Shown in pieces: positions 28,512 through 38,655 of a stretch of 64,000 nucleotides of DNA. The notes below the pieces were generated by a model. The model had not been told where the DNA came from. It did not search any database and saw only the letters and a list, made by a program, of their open reading frames with translations. How positions within the stretch are numbered: the stretch's first letter is position 1; every line of letters starts with the position of its first letter. This DNA is from Clostridia bacterium (GTDB lineage Bacteria > Bacillota > Clostridia > Christensenellales > Aristaeellaceae). The stretch is from assembly GCA_017512985.1 (NCBI GenBank), contig JAFWEJ010000002.1:62001-126000 (forward strand). The letters run 5' to 3'. The translations under genes and the position numbers were made by a program.

Positions 28512-31500
28512 ATGAGAACAGAGACGCGAAAACGCCTGATCGCGCTGTGCCTGGCAGCGGCGATTGTTTTCTGCCTGCCTGCAGGGGCGGAAGAGACTGT
28601 GCCGGGTGCGGAGGCGCCGACCGCGACGCCGACTGCTGCGCCGACAGCGACGCCCACTGAGGCACCAACCGCGACGCCGACTGCTGCGCCAACCGCGACA
28701 CCCACCGCTGCGCCAACCGCGACGCCCACTGAGGCGCCAACCGCGACGCCGACTGCTGCGCCAACCGCAACGCCGACTGCAACACCCACTGAAGAGCCCA
28801 CCGCGACGCCTACTGAGGCGCCTACTGAGGCGCCGACTGCAACACCCACGGAGGCGCCGACCGCAACGCCGACCGAGGCACCAACGGAAGCACCTACCGA
28901 AGCCATAACTGCGACGCCGACCGCGGAGGCGACCGGCACACCCACGGAAAGCCCGGCTGAAACCCCGACACCGACGCCGACAGATGAGACAACCGAAGGG
29001 ACTGCGGTTCCCGACCGGGTTGAAACCGTGATTGACGGAATCCGGATCACGCTGACCGCGTCGGGAGAAGAGGATGGAACCCTGCCTTCTGTCCGGAAAG
29101 CCGGAGACGACGGGATGACCGCCCGCGTGGAAGAAAATTTCGCGCCAAAGGCGGAAGCGGAGCAGAAGGTACTTTCGCGCCATCTGCTGCTGAAGATCAG
29201 CGGCGGAACGATCAGCGGCAAGGTTCGGATCAGAATGGAAAACGCCGGGCTGAAAAAGTGGAAGCATGCGGCCGGAGAAGGCGCGGCGCTGAACGCCGCG
29301 GTTGTCCGGGTGGATTCCGGAAAACGGGACAGGCTTTCCGCGGGCTTCCGCTGGGACGCCGATGAGATTACCTTTGAAGTAAACAACGACGCGGTGGTGG
29401 ATCTGTACCTGACCGCAGTCGTGACAGAAGCCGCTGAAGGAGAACCCGCCGGCGAAGAACTGTCGGCGGAGGAACCCGCCGCGGAGGGACTTGTCGGTGA
29501 AGAACCGCTTGCGGAGGATCCTGCTGAAGAGGAATCCGCTGCGGAAGAGCCCGCCGATGAAGAACCTGCTGTGGAGGGATCCGCCGCAGAGGGACCCGCT
29601 GCAGAAGAACCTGTCAGCGAAGAACCTGTCAGCGAAGAACCGTCAGCGAAGGAACCTGAAGCGGAAGAACCTGCCGGCGAAGAACCGTCTGCGGAGGAAC
29701 CTGCCGCAGAGGAACCTGCTGAAGAAGAACCCATCAGCGAAGAATCTGCCGCGGAGGAGCCTGCTGAAGAAGAACCCGCCGGCGAAGAACCGGCTGAAGA
29801 TGAATCGGACGAAGAAGAGCCGGCAGAAGAGGAACCCGTAGCGTTTAACCAGTCTGTGGTGGTAGACGGTGTGAAAATCACCGTTTCCGCGGCACCCGGC
29901 GTGTTCCCGGCCGGAGCGAGGCTGTCTGTAAAACGGCTTACTGCCGCGCAGCAGGCGCAGGTGGACAGGGCAGTTGACCGAGCGCAGGACGACGGAACCC
30001 GGATCATTGCCAGTTATTCCTTTGATATTCAGATTCTTGATGAAAACGGAAACGAACTCCAGCCGGCAGAGGGACAGACAGTAAACGTGTCCTTCTCCAT
30101 GGCGGAGGTAGCTGACGCCAATCTCCAGACTACTGTATACCACATGGAAGAGCAGGGCGACGGCAGCCTGAACGCTGAGAAGCTGAACACCCAGGAAGCG
30201 GGACAGACCGTAACGGCGCAGAGCGACGGCTTCTCTGTCTATACCGTAACCTTCTCTTCGGAAATACGCCAGTTTTCTGTGCTTGCCGATACGACGATCA
30301 CCGTCAGCGAGATGGTCGGTGCTGTCGGCCTCGTAGGAACGCCCACAGCGGTGACGCTGTCTGCCCCGAAGGAAGAGGGAAAGGGAGTTGTCCTGTCCGG
30401 AGAAAAACCGGACTGGACAATCACAGCCGCGTCACAGCCGGCATCCGAAGAACAGGAGCTTACCGTAACGCTGAACGGGTCCGGCATTCCGATTATACTG
30501 TCGGTTTTTGCGAAGGAGCAGGAAACTGAAGCAATCAGTTACCTGGATAATGCAGGGAAACAGCAGACCAGGACCGGCGGCTACTCGATCGTGGACGCAA
30601 ACACACGTACCTGGCAGAAGCAGGCAGCAGACGAAAATGACGGCTGGTGGGTTGTTGACGGGAGCGTGACTATCGAACAACGGATCGTGGTCTACGGGGA
30701 CGTGAAGCTGATCCTGAAGGACGGCAGTTCCCTGAAAGCCAACGGCGGCATCCAGGTATCACCCGGCAGCAGCCTGACGGTCTACTGCCAGCGCAGGAAG
30801 ACAGGCTCCCTGACTGCGGTTTCCCGTAAGTCCAATGGGAATCAGACCGCGACTGGCGCGGCAATCGGCGGTGCTTACTCGGCATCCGGAAAAGGCAATG
30901 CAGGTACGATCCGGCTTTACGGCGGAACGATCACGGCGACCTCCAAAGCGTCCGGATGCGCGGGCATCGGCGGCGGCACGAACGGCACCGCAACGATTGA
31001 GATCGGGAGAAACGCCACGGTGAGAGCCAGCGGCCGCGGAAATGTCGCGGATATCGGCGGCAGCAAAGGGACCAAAGTGAAAGTTTCTCCTCTGGCCAGC
31101 GTGAAAGTGCCCAGGGGCGGCACCGTTACCGGCAATTCCATAGATCCGAGCGGTTACGTATACCAGGAAGATGAGAATAACGATGCAGACGATGAAAACA
31201 ATATGCCTGATACGGGAGACGACGGTCCGGACACTCCATCCGATGATTACTTTGACGCGGACAAGGACGAGCCGGGCGGTGAAGACACATCTGACCGGGA
31301 CCCGAACCTGAGATACGCCCCGGACGGATCCGTTTATACTCCCGATGAGGTAGATCCGGACCGGAGGTCTTCCGACGAGGATCCGTTTGCCGGCCTGCAC
31401 AGGGAATACTATGATGCCGATCTTGCCAAAATATATAAGCCAAGAAGAGCTGCGTCCCCTACAGTCACGCTGGCGCCGGAGCAGGAGACACCCGTTGAAA

Positions 31501-32327
31501 ACGTGAAGACAGACCGGGAGAACGTCGTTCTGATCTGTATCAGCGGACCGCACGGGGGAAGCAGCGTCCTGCCGGTTCTGGAAGGATGGGGAACCGTATA
31601 TCTGAACCATCAGGCGGAAACGGGCGAAGAGGCCGGTACGGAAGAGGTGCTTCGGAGCGGAATGCGCGGAGACGGAACCGTGAGGGAACTGCTCGCTTCC
31701 TGCGGGTTCAGTCCGGCACCGGAAGATCTTGCGGGCGAGGCGGTTTCCGGACCGGCGGTTCCGGATAACGAGAAACGCATGTCCGAAGCGGTCAACTGGA
31801 TCCTGACGGAAGGACTGGCGCTGAATAAGGAGGACAAGCCGTTCTTTATCGGCTTGCAGCTGACCGGCGGGGAGTATTCCGGAGAAGCAGACGATTCCCT
31901 GGAAGGGCCCGGCGATGAAGGCCCTGCGGCAGATACAGACCCGGAAGAACCCGGGGCGGGGCCGGAGGGAGAAAAACCGGCTGCGGAGCCTGAAGCAATA
32001 CCGGGAAGCACGGAAGATATTGACAGGTGCCTGAAGATCACAGCCAACGCGCTGAGCATGAACGGCCTGCTGGAGCGGACGACAATCATTATCCTGGACA
32101 GGGCAGACAGCCGTGCGGTTATCATCAACCCCGAAAGGGACGGCGGAAGCGCGGTGTCGAAGGAAACAGCAGACAGGGACGTCCTGCGGACGATCCTTGA
32201 GCTGGGCGTGCGAAATAACGGCGGGGCCCTTTCCCTGCCGGGCGGTTTAAAAGGGAAGGATCTGCTGGGAACGGAATTCCCGGCTGAACCGCGGCAGAAT
32301 GAAGGAGGCTCCGGCGTTGAACATTAA
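28512..32327 (+). CDS. Very large secreted low-complexity protein of unknown function
   Basis: The 1271-residue protein begins with a signal peptide (residues 1-26). A Thr/Pro/Ala repeat region (about 35-160) comes next, then a folded segment (170-305), an acidic Glu/Pro/Ala repeat region (about 310-446), further beta-rich segments, a Gly-rich part with GAAIGGAY and [10 protein letters not shown] (about 755-875) like a small beta-solenoid, an Asp/Glu-rich linker, and a C-terminal part (about 997-1230). That last part vaguely resembles a sulfatase/phosphatase fold ([31 protein letters not shown]) but lacks the expected catalytic residues. There is no LPxTG, membrane anchor or choline repeat. 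Its end overlaps licD, so the two are probably co-expressed. Confidence 0.75.
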   Translation: MRTETRKRLIALCLAAAIVFCLPAGAEETVPGAEAPTATPTAAPTATPTEAPTATPTAAPTATPTAAPTATPTEAPTATPTAAPTATPTATPTEEPTATPTEAPTEAPTATPTEAPTATPTEAPTEAPTEAITATPTAEATGTPTESPAETPTPTPTDETTEGTAVPDRVETVIDGIRITLTASGEEDGTLPSVRKAGDDGMTARVEENFAPKAEAEQKVLSRHLLLKISGGTISGKVRIRMENAGLKKWKHAAGEGAALNAAVVRVDSGKRDRLSAGFRWDADEITFEVNNDAVVDLYLTAVVTEAAEGEPAGEELSAEEPAAEGLVGEEPLAEDPAEEESAAEEPADEEPAVEGSAAEGPAAEEPVSEEPVSEEPSAKEPEAEEPAGEEPSAEEPAAEEPAEEEPISEESAAEEPAEEEPAGEEPAEDESDEEEPAEEEPVAFNQSVVVDGVKITVSAAPGVFPAGARLSVKRLTAAQQAQVDRAVDRAQDDGTRIIASYSFDIQILDENGNELQPAEGQTVNVSFSMAEVADANLQTTVYHMEEQGDGSLNAEKLNTQEAGQTVTAQSDGFSVYTVTFSSEIRQFSVLADTTITVSEMVGAVGLVGTPTAVTLSAPKEEGKGVVLSGEKPDWTITAASQPASEEQELTVTLNGSGIPIILSVFAKEQETEAISYLDNAGKQQTRTGGYSIVDANTRTWQKQAADENDGWWVVDGSVTIEQRIVVYGDVKLILKDGSSLKANGGIQVSPGSSLTVYCQRRKTGSLTAVSRKSNGNQTATGAAIGGAYSASGKGNAGTIRLYGGTITATSKASGCAGIGGGTNGTATIEIGRNATVRASGRGNVADIGGSKGTKVKVSPLASVKVPRGGTVTGNSIDPSGYVYQEDENNDADDENNMPDTGDDGPDTPSDDYFDADKDEPGGEDTSDRDPNLRYAPDGSVYTPDEVDPDRRSSDEDPFAGLHREYYDADLAKIYKPRRAASPTVTLAPEQETPVENVKTDRENVVLICISGPHGGSSVLPVLEGWGTVYLNHQAETGEEAGTEEVLRSGMRGDGTVRELLASCGFSPAPEDLAGEAVSGPAVPDNEKRMSEAVNWILTEGLALNKEDKPFFIGLQLTGGEYSGEADDSLEGPGDEGPAADTDPEEPGAGPEGEKPAAEPEAIPGSTEDIDRCLKITANALSMNGLLERTTIIILDRADSRAVIINPERDGGSAVSKETADRDVLRTILELGVRNNGGALSLPGGLKGKDLLGTEFPAEPRQNEGGSGVEH
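28620..28985 (+). repeat. In-frame Thr-Pro-Ala coding repeats
   Basis: Irregular 18- and 24-bp units built from ACNCCNACNG encode PTATPTEA- and [12 protein letters not shown] octapeptides. The codon-level similarity suggests expansion by slippage or recombination. Such regions are often glycosylated stalks. Confidence 0.8.
29443..29850 (+). repeat. In-frame Glu-Pro-Ala coding repeats
   Basis: Repeated 15- to 18-bp units of the type GAAGAACCTGCC encode EEPAxEEP-like peptides. The stretch is strongly acidic and probably an extended spacer in the secreted protein. Confidence 0.8.
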
Positions 32328-33138
32328 GGAAACGCAGGACCGGAATTATGAGTTGCTCTGCCTGATTGACGATATCTGCCGGAAGGAAGGCGTCCGGTAT
32401 TTTCTGGACGGAGGGACAGAGATCGGAGCGGTCCGGGAAAAGGATCTGATCCCCTGGGACGACGATATTGACATCAAGATTCTCCGGACTGAGTATCCGA
32501 AATTCAAAGCCGCCATGGAAAAGAACCTGCCGCCGGAGATCAGGCTGGTGGAACCGGCGGAATTCGCGCCGCTCTTCTACGACCTGGTGACCCGGGTGGT
32601 GGACACCCGTTACCTGCTGCGGAAGGAAACGGAAGCGGACAGGGCATACGGGAACTATCAGAATTATGTGTGTGTGGACGTCTTTGAACACTTTCATATG
32701 CCCGGGAACCGCCTGGCCAGGATGGCGGCGCGGACAAAGCTGAAACTGGTCTACGGACTGGGAATGGGGCACCGGCACCGCCAGGAATACCGGAAATACA
32801 GCCCGGCGCAGAAGATTGCGGTCGCGGTCATGAGCCTGGCAGGAAAACTGGTCTCCTCAAAGGCGGTCTGTGATTGGTTTGAGCGGGAAATGGACCGCCT
32901 GGACCGGAAGTACGCGGACTCGCCCTGGCTGTTCAGCAGCTGGGTGCCGGGGCCGGTTTTCCAGCGGGCGGAATGGTACCGGAGCGCCGCGGAGGGAGAG
33001 ATCAGGGGCCGGAAATTCCCGATCCCGATCGGTTACGACGAGGATTTACGGACGCTGTACGGAGACTATATGAAACCGCCGGCGGACCGGGACGCGTTTA
33101 TCCAGCATCTGGATCCGGAAGACCGGTACAGGGAGTAA
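32317..33138 (+). CDS. licD: LicD-family phosphotransferase (phosphocholine or related)
   Basis: LicD enzymes move phosphocholine, or another phospho-alcohol, from a CDP derivative onto a glycan. The protein has 273 residues from the chosen start. The family core is clear: [16 protein letters not shown] followed by [11 protein letters not shown] near residues 28-55. I chose the TTG at 32317 because AAGGAGG lies 9 nt upstream; the ATG at 32299 lies before that site and has none of its own. It overlaps the preceding secreted-protein gene by 11 bp. Choline uptake, kinase and cytidylyltransferase genes lie at 38.6-42.7 kb, which supports phosphocholine as the group moved. Confidence 0.85.
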   Translation: MNIKETQDRNYELLCLIDDICRKEGVRYFLDGGTEIGAVREKDLIPWDDDIDIKILRTEYPKFKAAMEKNLPPEIRLVEPAEFAPLFYDLVTRVVDTRYLLRKETEADRAYGNYQNYVCVDVFEHFHMPGNRLARMAARTKLKLVYGLGMGHRHRQEYRKYSPAQKIAVAVMSLAGKLVSSKAVCDWFEREMDRLDRKYADSPWLFSSWVPGPVFQRAEWYRSAAEGEIRGRKFPIPIGYDEDLRTLYGDYMKPPADRDAFIQHLDPEDRYRE

Positions 33139-33159
33139 TAAAGCAACAGGAGGCATTCC

Positions 33160-35235
33160 ATGCTGTCGGTTTCACGCAACGGAAAGATCAACGCATTGCT
33201 GAAGCGGGGAGACAAATGGCTGCCGGCTGTTTTTTTCTGCTGTGTGCTGGGACTGTATCTCACTATGATGATCAGTTCGTATTTTGTGGACGAGCTGGAC
33301 GTTTTCTACGGCGGATACAATATTGTCAACAGCGGGGATATCTATAAGGTCTATCCTTCCCAGCATATGCCGTTCTCCTATTATATGGCCGCTCCCGGCG
33401 CGCTGCTCGGAGCCCGGACGCTGAGCCAGTTCCGGCTGTATTTCTATGTGCTGCTGAGCGGGCTGTGGACCGGCATCTATGTGCGGAACCGGAAGCACTT
33501 CTCCCGGCTCGCGCTGCTTCTTCTGCCGCTTTTGTATATCGTGCAGCTGAAAATGTATGACGGGCACGACCTGGGGACAATGATGATCTCGGATCACTGG
33601 CAGGGGATCGGCATCCTGATCATTCTGCTGGAACTGATCCGCTTCGCGGATGAAAAAAAGGTTTCGGCGGGCATGGCCTGCATGGTTTCGCTGGGCATTG
33701 CGCTGAGCTTCGGAACGACGTTCCTGTCCGCGTATCCGCTGCTGGTGGTTTTCCTCGGCGTGCTGGCGATGCAGGCTGTACAGGTCAGGAAGAAGGAGCG
33801 GGAGCTTTCCGCGGTCCTTCGGGAAGACGCGCGGCTGACGCTGATCTGCCTGTGCCCCTTCCTGCTGCTGGCGCTGTGGTACCTGATCAGCGGGAACTTC
33901 GGCAACGCGGCTGGCGGCGCGTATGAACTGAACATCAATACTTATTCCAGGTATTCCGATTATCTAGGCGGCGTGGATGCCAATCCGGGCGGTGCTTTTC
34001 TCGCGGTTTTCCCGAACTGGATCCGGTATCAGGCAAAGGGCCTGGAATTCCTGCGCGCCGGAGAATGGCACAAGGCGCTTCAGGTCTGGCTGGAGACCGC
34101 CGCGCTGCTGGCGTTTACCGTCAGCCTGTGGAAAGAGAAAAAGCGGATTGCCGGAATCACCTTTTTTCTGGCGGTGATCCTGGCGGGCGTGCGCGCGTAT
34201 GACTATTTTCACGGAATGCCGTACATGGCGGCGTCCAGTATTCCGATCGCCTTCTGCCTGGACGGGGCGCTGGGCTGGTATCAGGAGAAAAAAACCCCGC
34301 GGAGAGCCGTGCCCGCGGTACTGGCGCTGGCATGCGCGCTGGCACTGGTGGTTCCAGAGGCGGGAATGGTCAAGAAAGCAGTTCATGTACCGCGGCTTCT
34401 GAACGAACGGCAGTACCGGGACAGCAACAGGGACCTTCTGGATGTCCTGGCCGAGCCGGGAGAACGGATTCATACGGACGACCTGTATTACAGCTCGCTC
34501 ACGGTGATGCGGCTCGGGCTGAAGATTTCGGAAGCCTGCCTGGGCGCGGGAAATCCCTGGTTTTATGAGTTCTACGGCGAGCGGGAGCTGAACAACCTGA
34601 AGGAAAACCGGACCCGGCTGGTTGTAATGGATCCGGATTCGGAGATCCTGGGATACAGGCTGCGCGACTATGCGCAGGATCTGGTCAGCTATGTGGAAGA
34701 AAACTATACGACGGTCGGAGCATATGTCTATGTGCGGAACGACGCGTATCCAGCGGCGGCGGAGAAACTGCGGGAAGCGGGATACGGCACATGGCACGCG
34801 GGGCCGGCATACGGAACACCCAGCACGACCGGGCCGCGGATGACGGACGAAACGGTCTGCGACCAGCGGATAACGGCTGCAGGCAGGCATATGACAGGTA
34901 TCCTGACACGGTTTGCGAATTATCGGGACCAGAATAAAGCCGGGGTGACCGTGCGGCTGATCGACAGCGCCGGAGCGGTAATCGGCGAAAGTACACTTCC
35001 CCGGGAAGAGATCAAGGATAATATCTATACCCGTTTCGCGCTGGAGGCGGAGGTGGAACCGGGAGTACAGTATACCCTGCGGATCACGACGGACGGGACG
35101 ACGCCGGAAGGCGGGGAGCCGCTGCTCTGCCTGTACTGCTATACCGACGTAGCAGAGAATGAGGCGGGGGCCTTACTGAACGGCGACAGGCAGGCTTTTG
35201 ACTGGGCGGCAGTGGTTGAATACGGAGAGGAATAA
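33160..35235 (+). CDS. Polytopic membrane protein, possible GT-C glycosyltransferase
   Basis: The 691-residue protein has about ten membrane segments in residues 20-420 and a soluble C-terminal part. Acidic residues in the first external loop (YFVDELDVFYGGYN near residue 44) fit a polyprenyl-sugar-dependent GT-C enzyme. The last 150 residues look like a beta-sandwich. No donor or acceptor can be proposed. RBS AGGAGG precedes the ATG, and it lies 21 bp after licD. Confidence 0.6.
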   Translation: MLSVSRNGKINALLKRGDKWLPAVFFCCVLGLYLTMMISSYFVDELDVFYGGYNIVNSGDIYKVYPSQHMPFSYYMAAPGALLGARTLSQFRLYFYVLLSGLWTGIYVRNRKHFSRLALLLLPLLYIVQLKMYDGHDLGTMMISDHWQGIGILIILLELIRFADEKKVSAGMACMVSLGIALSFGTTFLSAYPLLVVFLGVLAMQAVQVRKKERELSAVLREDARLTLICLCPFLLLALWYLISGNFGNAAGGAYELNINTYSRYSDYLGGVDANPGGAFLAVFPNWIRYQAKGLEFLRAGEWHKALQVWLETAALLAFTVSLWKEKKRIAGITFFLAVILAGVRAYDYFHGMPYMAASSIPIAFCLDGALGWYQEKKTPRRAVPAVLALACALALVVPEAGMVKKAVHVPRLLNERQYRDSNRDLLDVLAEPGERIHTDDLYYSSLTVMRLGLKISEACLGAGNPWFYEFYGERELNNLKENRTRLVVMDPDSEILGYRLRDYAQDLVSYVEENYTTVGAYVYVRNDAYPAAAEKLREAGYGTWHAGPAYGTPSTTGPRMTDETVCDQRITAAGRHMTGILTRFANYRDQNKAGVTVRLIDSAGAVIGESTLPREEIKDNIYTRFALEAEVEPGVQYTLRITTDGTTPEGGEPLLCLYCYTDVAENEAGALLNGDRQAFDWAAVVEYGEE

Positions 35236-35251
35236 CGAAGGAGCAGACGCG

Positions 35252-36463
35252 GTGAAGGGAACGGACAAGGGACAGCTGGCCAGAAGGCTCCTGTCGGATT
35301 CGGCCTGGAGTATTGCCGGCCTGGCCCTGATGAACATGACGGCGCAGTTTGCCGTTTATCCGGTCTGGAACCGGGTGCTGGGTAACGAGGCTTACGGGCG
35401 GATCCTTTACCTGATTGCCGGAATGAACATCCTGGCGATCTCGATGGGCGTCGCCTGCAACTATGCCCGGATGAAGGCCAGCGCGGAGGGAAAGACGGAG
35501 AACCGCCCCTACAGCAGTGTCCTGCTGGCAGCTTCCTGCTCGATGATCCCCTGGTGCCTGCTGGTGGCGCTTTTTGCCGGACAGGGCGGACCGGACCCGG
35601 CGGAGACTGCTTTGCTCATTCCGCTTGGCGCCGCGGTGATGTGGCGGTTTTACGCGGATGTGGAATATCGCCTTTCCCTGAACTACAAAGGTTTTTTTGC
35701 CTATTACCTGGCGGTCAGCGCCGGATACGGAGCCGGCGTCGGCCTGTTCCTGTGGCTGAAGCTCTGGCCGCTGGCGCTCCTGCCGGGCGAGCTGCTGGGA
35801 ATCGCCCTGGTATATTGGCGCGGCACGGTGCTGAAGCGTATTCCCGCGGAAAACCCGCCGGCGGACAAAGCCGCCGTCAGGATGATCATGACGCTCTTCA
35901 CGACCGAGGTGATCGGCAACCTGATCCTGAACGGCGACCGGCTGCTGCTGAACTGGCTGGTGAACGTGACCGCGGTAACGGTATATTACCAGGCATCCCT
36001 GGCGGGCAAGATCACGGCGCTGGTCACGACGCCGCTCAACAGCGTGCTCATCGGATACCTGTCGCGGGTAAAAGGCGGACTGACAAAACAGATGATGAAC
36101 CGGGTAACGGCTGCCGCCGTCATTGTTCTGCCGGTCGCGTCCGCTCTGTGCATGGCGGCCTCCCATCTGCTGATCCGGATCTTTTATCCCCTGAATTATG
36201 ACCTGGTCAGTCCGTATTTTCTGATGGCCAGCGTGGCCCATGTTGCCTGCTTTGTCTCGTCAGTTGCAGCTACGGTGCTGCTGCGTTTCTGCAAAACGGG
36301 ATACCAGCTGTATATCAACCTGGTATACGCCGGACTGTTTATCGTGCTGTGCATTCCCGGAACCCTGCTCTGGCGGGTGGAAGGATTATGCGCCGGAATG
36401 ATGACGGCAGGCCTGCTGAAGCTCGTTTTCGTTCTGTGGCTTGGTTACAAAAACATTAAATAA
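35252..36463 (+). CDS. Oligosaccharide flippase (Wzx/MATE-like)
   Basis: The 403-residue protein has about twelve hydrophobic segments and the N-terminal amphipathic start typical of polysaccharide flippases (RLLSDSAWSIAGLALMN). I start at GTG 35252, 8 nt after GAAGGAG; codons further upstream overlap the previous gene. It would flip undecaprenyl-linked repeat units and is separate from the two ABC exporters. No Wzy polymerase is recognised, though a membrane protein at 33160 or 10472 could play that role. Confidence 0.8.
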   Translation: MKGTDKGQLARRLLSDSAWSIAGLALMNMTAQFAVYPVWNRVLGNEAYGRILYLIAGMNILAISMGVACNYARMKASAEGKTENRPYSSVLLAASCSMIPWCLLVALFAGQGGPDPAETALLIPLGAAVMWRFYADVEYRLSLNYKGFFAYYLAVSAGYGAGVGLFLWLKLWPLALLPGELLGIALVYWRGTVLKRIPAENPPADKAAVRMIMTLFTTEVIGNLILNGDRLLLNWLVNVTAVTVYYQASLAGKITALVTTPLNSVLIGYLSRVKGGLTKQMMNRVTAAAVIVLPVASALCMAASHLLIRIFYPLNYDLVSPYFLMASVAHVACFVSSVAATVLLRFCKTGYQLYINLVYAGLFIVLCIPGTLLWRVEGLCAGMMTAGLLKLVFVLWLGYKNIK

Positions 36464-36549
36464 TTATTACGGCATCTCCAAAACCACAGGATGTTGAGGT
36501 TGAAAAGAACCCGGACACAAAAACAAAGGAAACAGATTGGTTCAAAAGG

Positions 36550-36578
36550 TTGAAAACAAAGCGGAATCCGGATATAAT
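36550..36578 (+). promoter_or_regulatory. Promoter of the LRR/choline-binding protein gene
   Basis: TTGAAA (36550-36555), a 17-nt spacer and TATAAT (36573-36578). The start is predicted near 36585, giving a leader of about 58 nt before the ATG at 36643. Confidence 0.75.
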
Positions 36579-36642
36579 CATAATCAGTAATACTGTTTTT
36601 TCTGTGGATTTAATACAGAAAAAAGAAGGAGGTACTTGGATA

Positions 36643-38457
36643 ATGAAAATGACGAAGAGACTGTGCTGTCTTGTACTGGCACTGATTCTGGTTGCCCTCA
36701 GCGGACTGACCATTACCGCGTACGCCGCGGATTTTGAACTCAGCTCTGACGGCAAGATCCTGGTCAAGTACAACGGCACTGCCACGAACCCGACCATCCC
36801 CTCGACTGTCAAGACGATCGGTGCGGCTGCGTTCCAGGGCAATGAAAGCATCACGGAGATCACGATTCCGAATACGGTTACGACCATCCGGGACCGCGCC
36901 TTCGAGAATTGCCCGAACCTGGAAAAAGTGACCTTCCCGAACACGATCGACAACATTCCGGCTTCCGCGTTTGAAGCCTGTGCCAAACTGAAGCAGGTCA
37001 ACATTCCCCGCTCTGTGACAAAGATCGGCGCGAAAGCGTTTGCCTACTGCACCAACCTGCAGGACCTGCTCGGCCCCGATAAGCAGAACAAAGGCTCCAT
37101 TACGTACTATCCGGTTCCCTCCTATGTGACGAGCATCGGAGAGGGCGCTTTCGACGGCTGCTCCAACCTGACGATTCACTGCTTCAAGGGTTCCGCAATG
37201 GAAACCTACGCGAAGGAAAAGAATCTGCAGTATGTTTCCGTTGAAGCCATGATTTATGGACTGAAGGCCACCAAGGCTCAGTTTGTTACGGTTTCAAAGG
37301 GCAATACCGTTCAGCTCGGCGTGACCATTGATCCCAGCTTTGTGAGCGCTTCCCGGCTGGGCTGGTCCTCCAACGACAAGAGCATCCTTGTGGTGAACGA
37401 GAGCGGCCTGGTGACTTCAGTGGCGCCCGGCCTGGGCATTGTAACCTGCTACAGCCCGGACAACCTCGACGTTTACATCGAGATCCCGGTTGTGGTACTG
37501 GATCCCAATAAGACCTGGCAGCAGTGGGGCGGCAAATGGTACTACCGCACCGGCACCACCTGCGCCACCGGCTGGAAGCAGATCAGCGGCAAATGGTATT
37601 ATTTCAACAATCTCGGCGTCATGCAGACCGGCTGGATAGAGCTCAGCAAAAAGATCTATTTCCTGCATCCGGACGGACATATGCAGGGCGGCTGGTACAA
37701 TCCCTCCGGCAGCAAGTGGTACTATTTCGGCGAAGGCGGCGCAATGGTGACCGGCTGGCAGAAGATCAAGAGCAAGTGGTATTATTTCGATCCGAACGGC
37801 ACAATGGGCTCAACGAAGGGCCTGATGTACTACGGCGGCCTCAAGACCATCAACGGCAAGAAGTACATGTTTGAATCCAGCGGCGCCCTGGTCAGCGGCG
37901 GCTGGAAGAAGATCAGCGGCAAGTATTATTACTTCAACACGGACGGCACCCCGAAGACCGGCTGGCTGAAGGAAAAGGGCTTCTGGTATTATCTGACGCC
38001 CGGTACCGGCGTAATGGTGACCGGACAGCAGAAGATCAACGGCGTCTGGTATTACTTCAACAGTAAGGGCCAGATGCAGACCGGCTGGAAGAAGATCGGC
38101 AGCTCCTACTACTACTACCAGAAGAGCGGCGCCCGGAAGACCGGCTGGCTGCTGGACAAGAAAAAGTATTACTATCTGGAGCCTTCCACCGGCGTAATGG
38201 TTGCTAATGCGTGGAAGACCATTGACGGCGCAACTTATCGCTTCAACTCCAAGGGCGAGATGCTGACCGGCTGGCAGAAGATCAGCGGCAAGTACTACTA
38301 CTTCAACAAGAGCGGCTCCATGAAGAAGGGCTGGCTGAAGGATAAGGGCAAGTGGTACTATCTGAAGTCTGACGGTTCCATGGCGGTCAGCTGCACCATG
38401 ACCATTAACAGCAAGAGCTACACATTTGATTCCAAGGGTGTATGCAAGAATCCCTGA
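36643..38457 (+). CDS. Secreted BspA-type LRR protein with choline-binding repeats
   Basis: The 604-residue protein has a signal peptide (about residues 1-27, ending TAYAAD). BspA-type leucine-rich repeats follow (about 45-190; units like AAFQGNESITEITIPNTV), then a bacterial Ig-like Big_2-type domain (about 205-290; KGNTVQLGVTI). About fifteen choline-binding units end the protein (from QQWGGKWYY near residue 297). It is probably displayed on the cell's own phosphocholine-bearing glycans. AAGGAGGT lies 10 nt before the ATG. It has its own promoter and terminator, directly upstream of the choline-activation operon. Its codons are simpler and more repetitive than those of neighbouring genes. 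Confidence 0.9.
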   Translation: MKMTKRLCCLVLALILVALSGLTITAYAADFELSSDGKILVKYNGTATNPTIPSTVKTIGAAAFQGNESITEITIPNTVTTIRDRAFENCPNLEKVTFPNTIDNIPASAFEACAKLKQVNIPRSVTKIGAKAFAYCTNLQDLLGPDKQNKGSITYYPVPSYVTSIGEGAFDGCSNLTIHCFKGSAMETYAKEKNLQYVSVEAMIYGLKATKAQFVTVSKGNTVQLGVTIDPSFVSASRLGWSSNDKSILVVNESGLVTSVAPGLGIVTCYSPDNLDVYIEIPVVVLDPNKTWQQWGGKWYYRTGTTCATGWKQISGKWYYFNNLGVMQTGWIELSKKIYFLHPDGHMQGGWYNPSGSKWYYFGEGGAMVTGWQKIKSKWYYFDPNGTMGSTKGLMYYGGLKTINGKKYMFESSGALVSGGWKKISGKYYYFNTDGTPKTGWLKEKGFWYYLTPGTGVMVTGQQKINGVWYYFNSKGQMQTGWKKIGSSYYYYQKSGARKTGWLLDKKKYYYLEPSTGVMVANAWKTIDGATYRFNSKGEMLTGWQKISGKYYYFNKSGSMKKGWLKDKGKWYYLKSDGSMAVSCTMTINSKSYTFDSKGVCKNP

Positions 38458-38483
38458 TGTAAATCCCGGCTGAAAAAACAGCT

Positions 38484-38520
38484 AGTCCTCCCGGATTATC
38501 CGGGAGGACTTTTTCTGTTT
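38484..38520 (+). terminator. Intrinsic terminator of the choline-binding protein gene
   Basis: A perfect 12-bp stem (AGTCCTCCCGGA), a TTA loop and then TTTTCTGTTT. Confidence 0.92.
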
Positions 38521-38545
38521 TCTGATTTGCAAAACAGATGAAATG

Positions 38546-38574
38546 TTGACAAATCAAATCCCGGAGATTATTAT
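38546..38574 (+). promoter_or_regulatory. Promoter of the lic-like operon
   Basis: TTGACA (38546-38551), a 17-nt spacer and TATTAT (38569-38574). The start is predicted near 38581, inside the first of two palindromes, so a bound repressor there would block initiation. Confidence 0.75.
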
Positions 38575-38608
38575 GTTCACGAACGCAAAAAATTATGTGT
38601 TCAGGAAC
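38575..38608 (+). promoter_or_regulatory. Two operator-like palindromes GTTC-NN-GAAC
   Basis: GTTCACGAAC (38575-38584) and GTTCAGGAAC (38599-38608) have centres 24 bp apart. Each is preceded by TTATG, so the unit is repeated. They abut the -10 box. The first gene encodes an N-terminal helix-turn-helix, a candidate ligand for these sites. The regulatory role is inferred. Confidence 0.5.
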
Positions 38609-38655
38609 AAACGGAACATGCGTTTTCGTGATCGTCCGGAAAGAGGGGCCTGACT

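Noticed and set aside
32299..32316. ATG at 32299 as the licD start
   Set aside because: The AAGGAGG site lies after this codon, so the TTG at 32317 is better supported.
28512..32327. Sortase-anchored surface protein
   Set aside because: No LPxTG-type motif, C-terminal membrane helix or basic tail is present.
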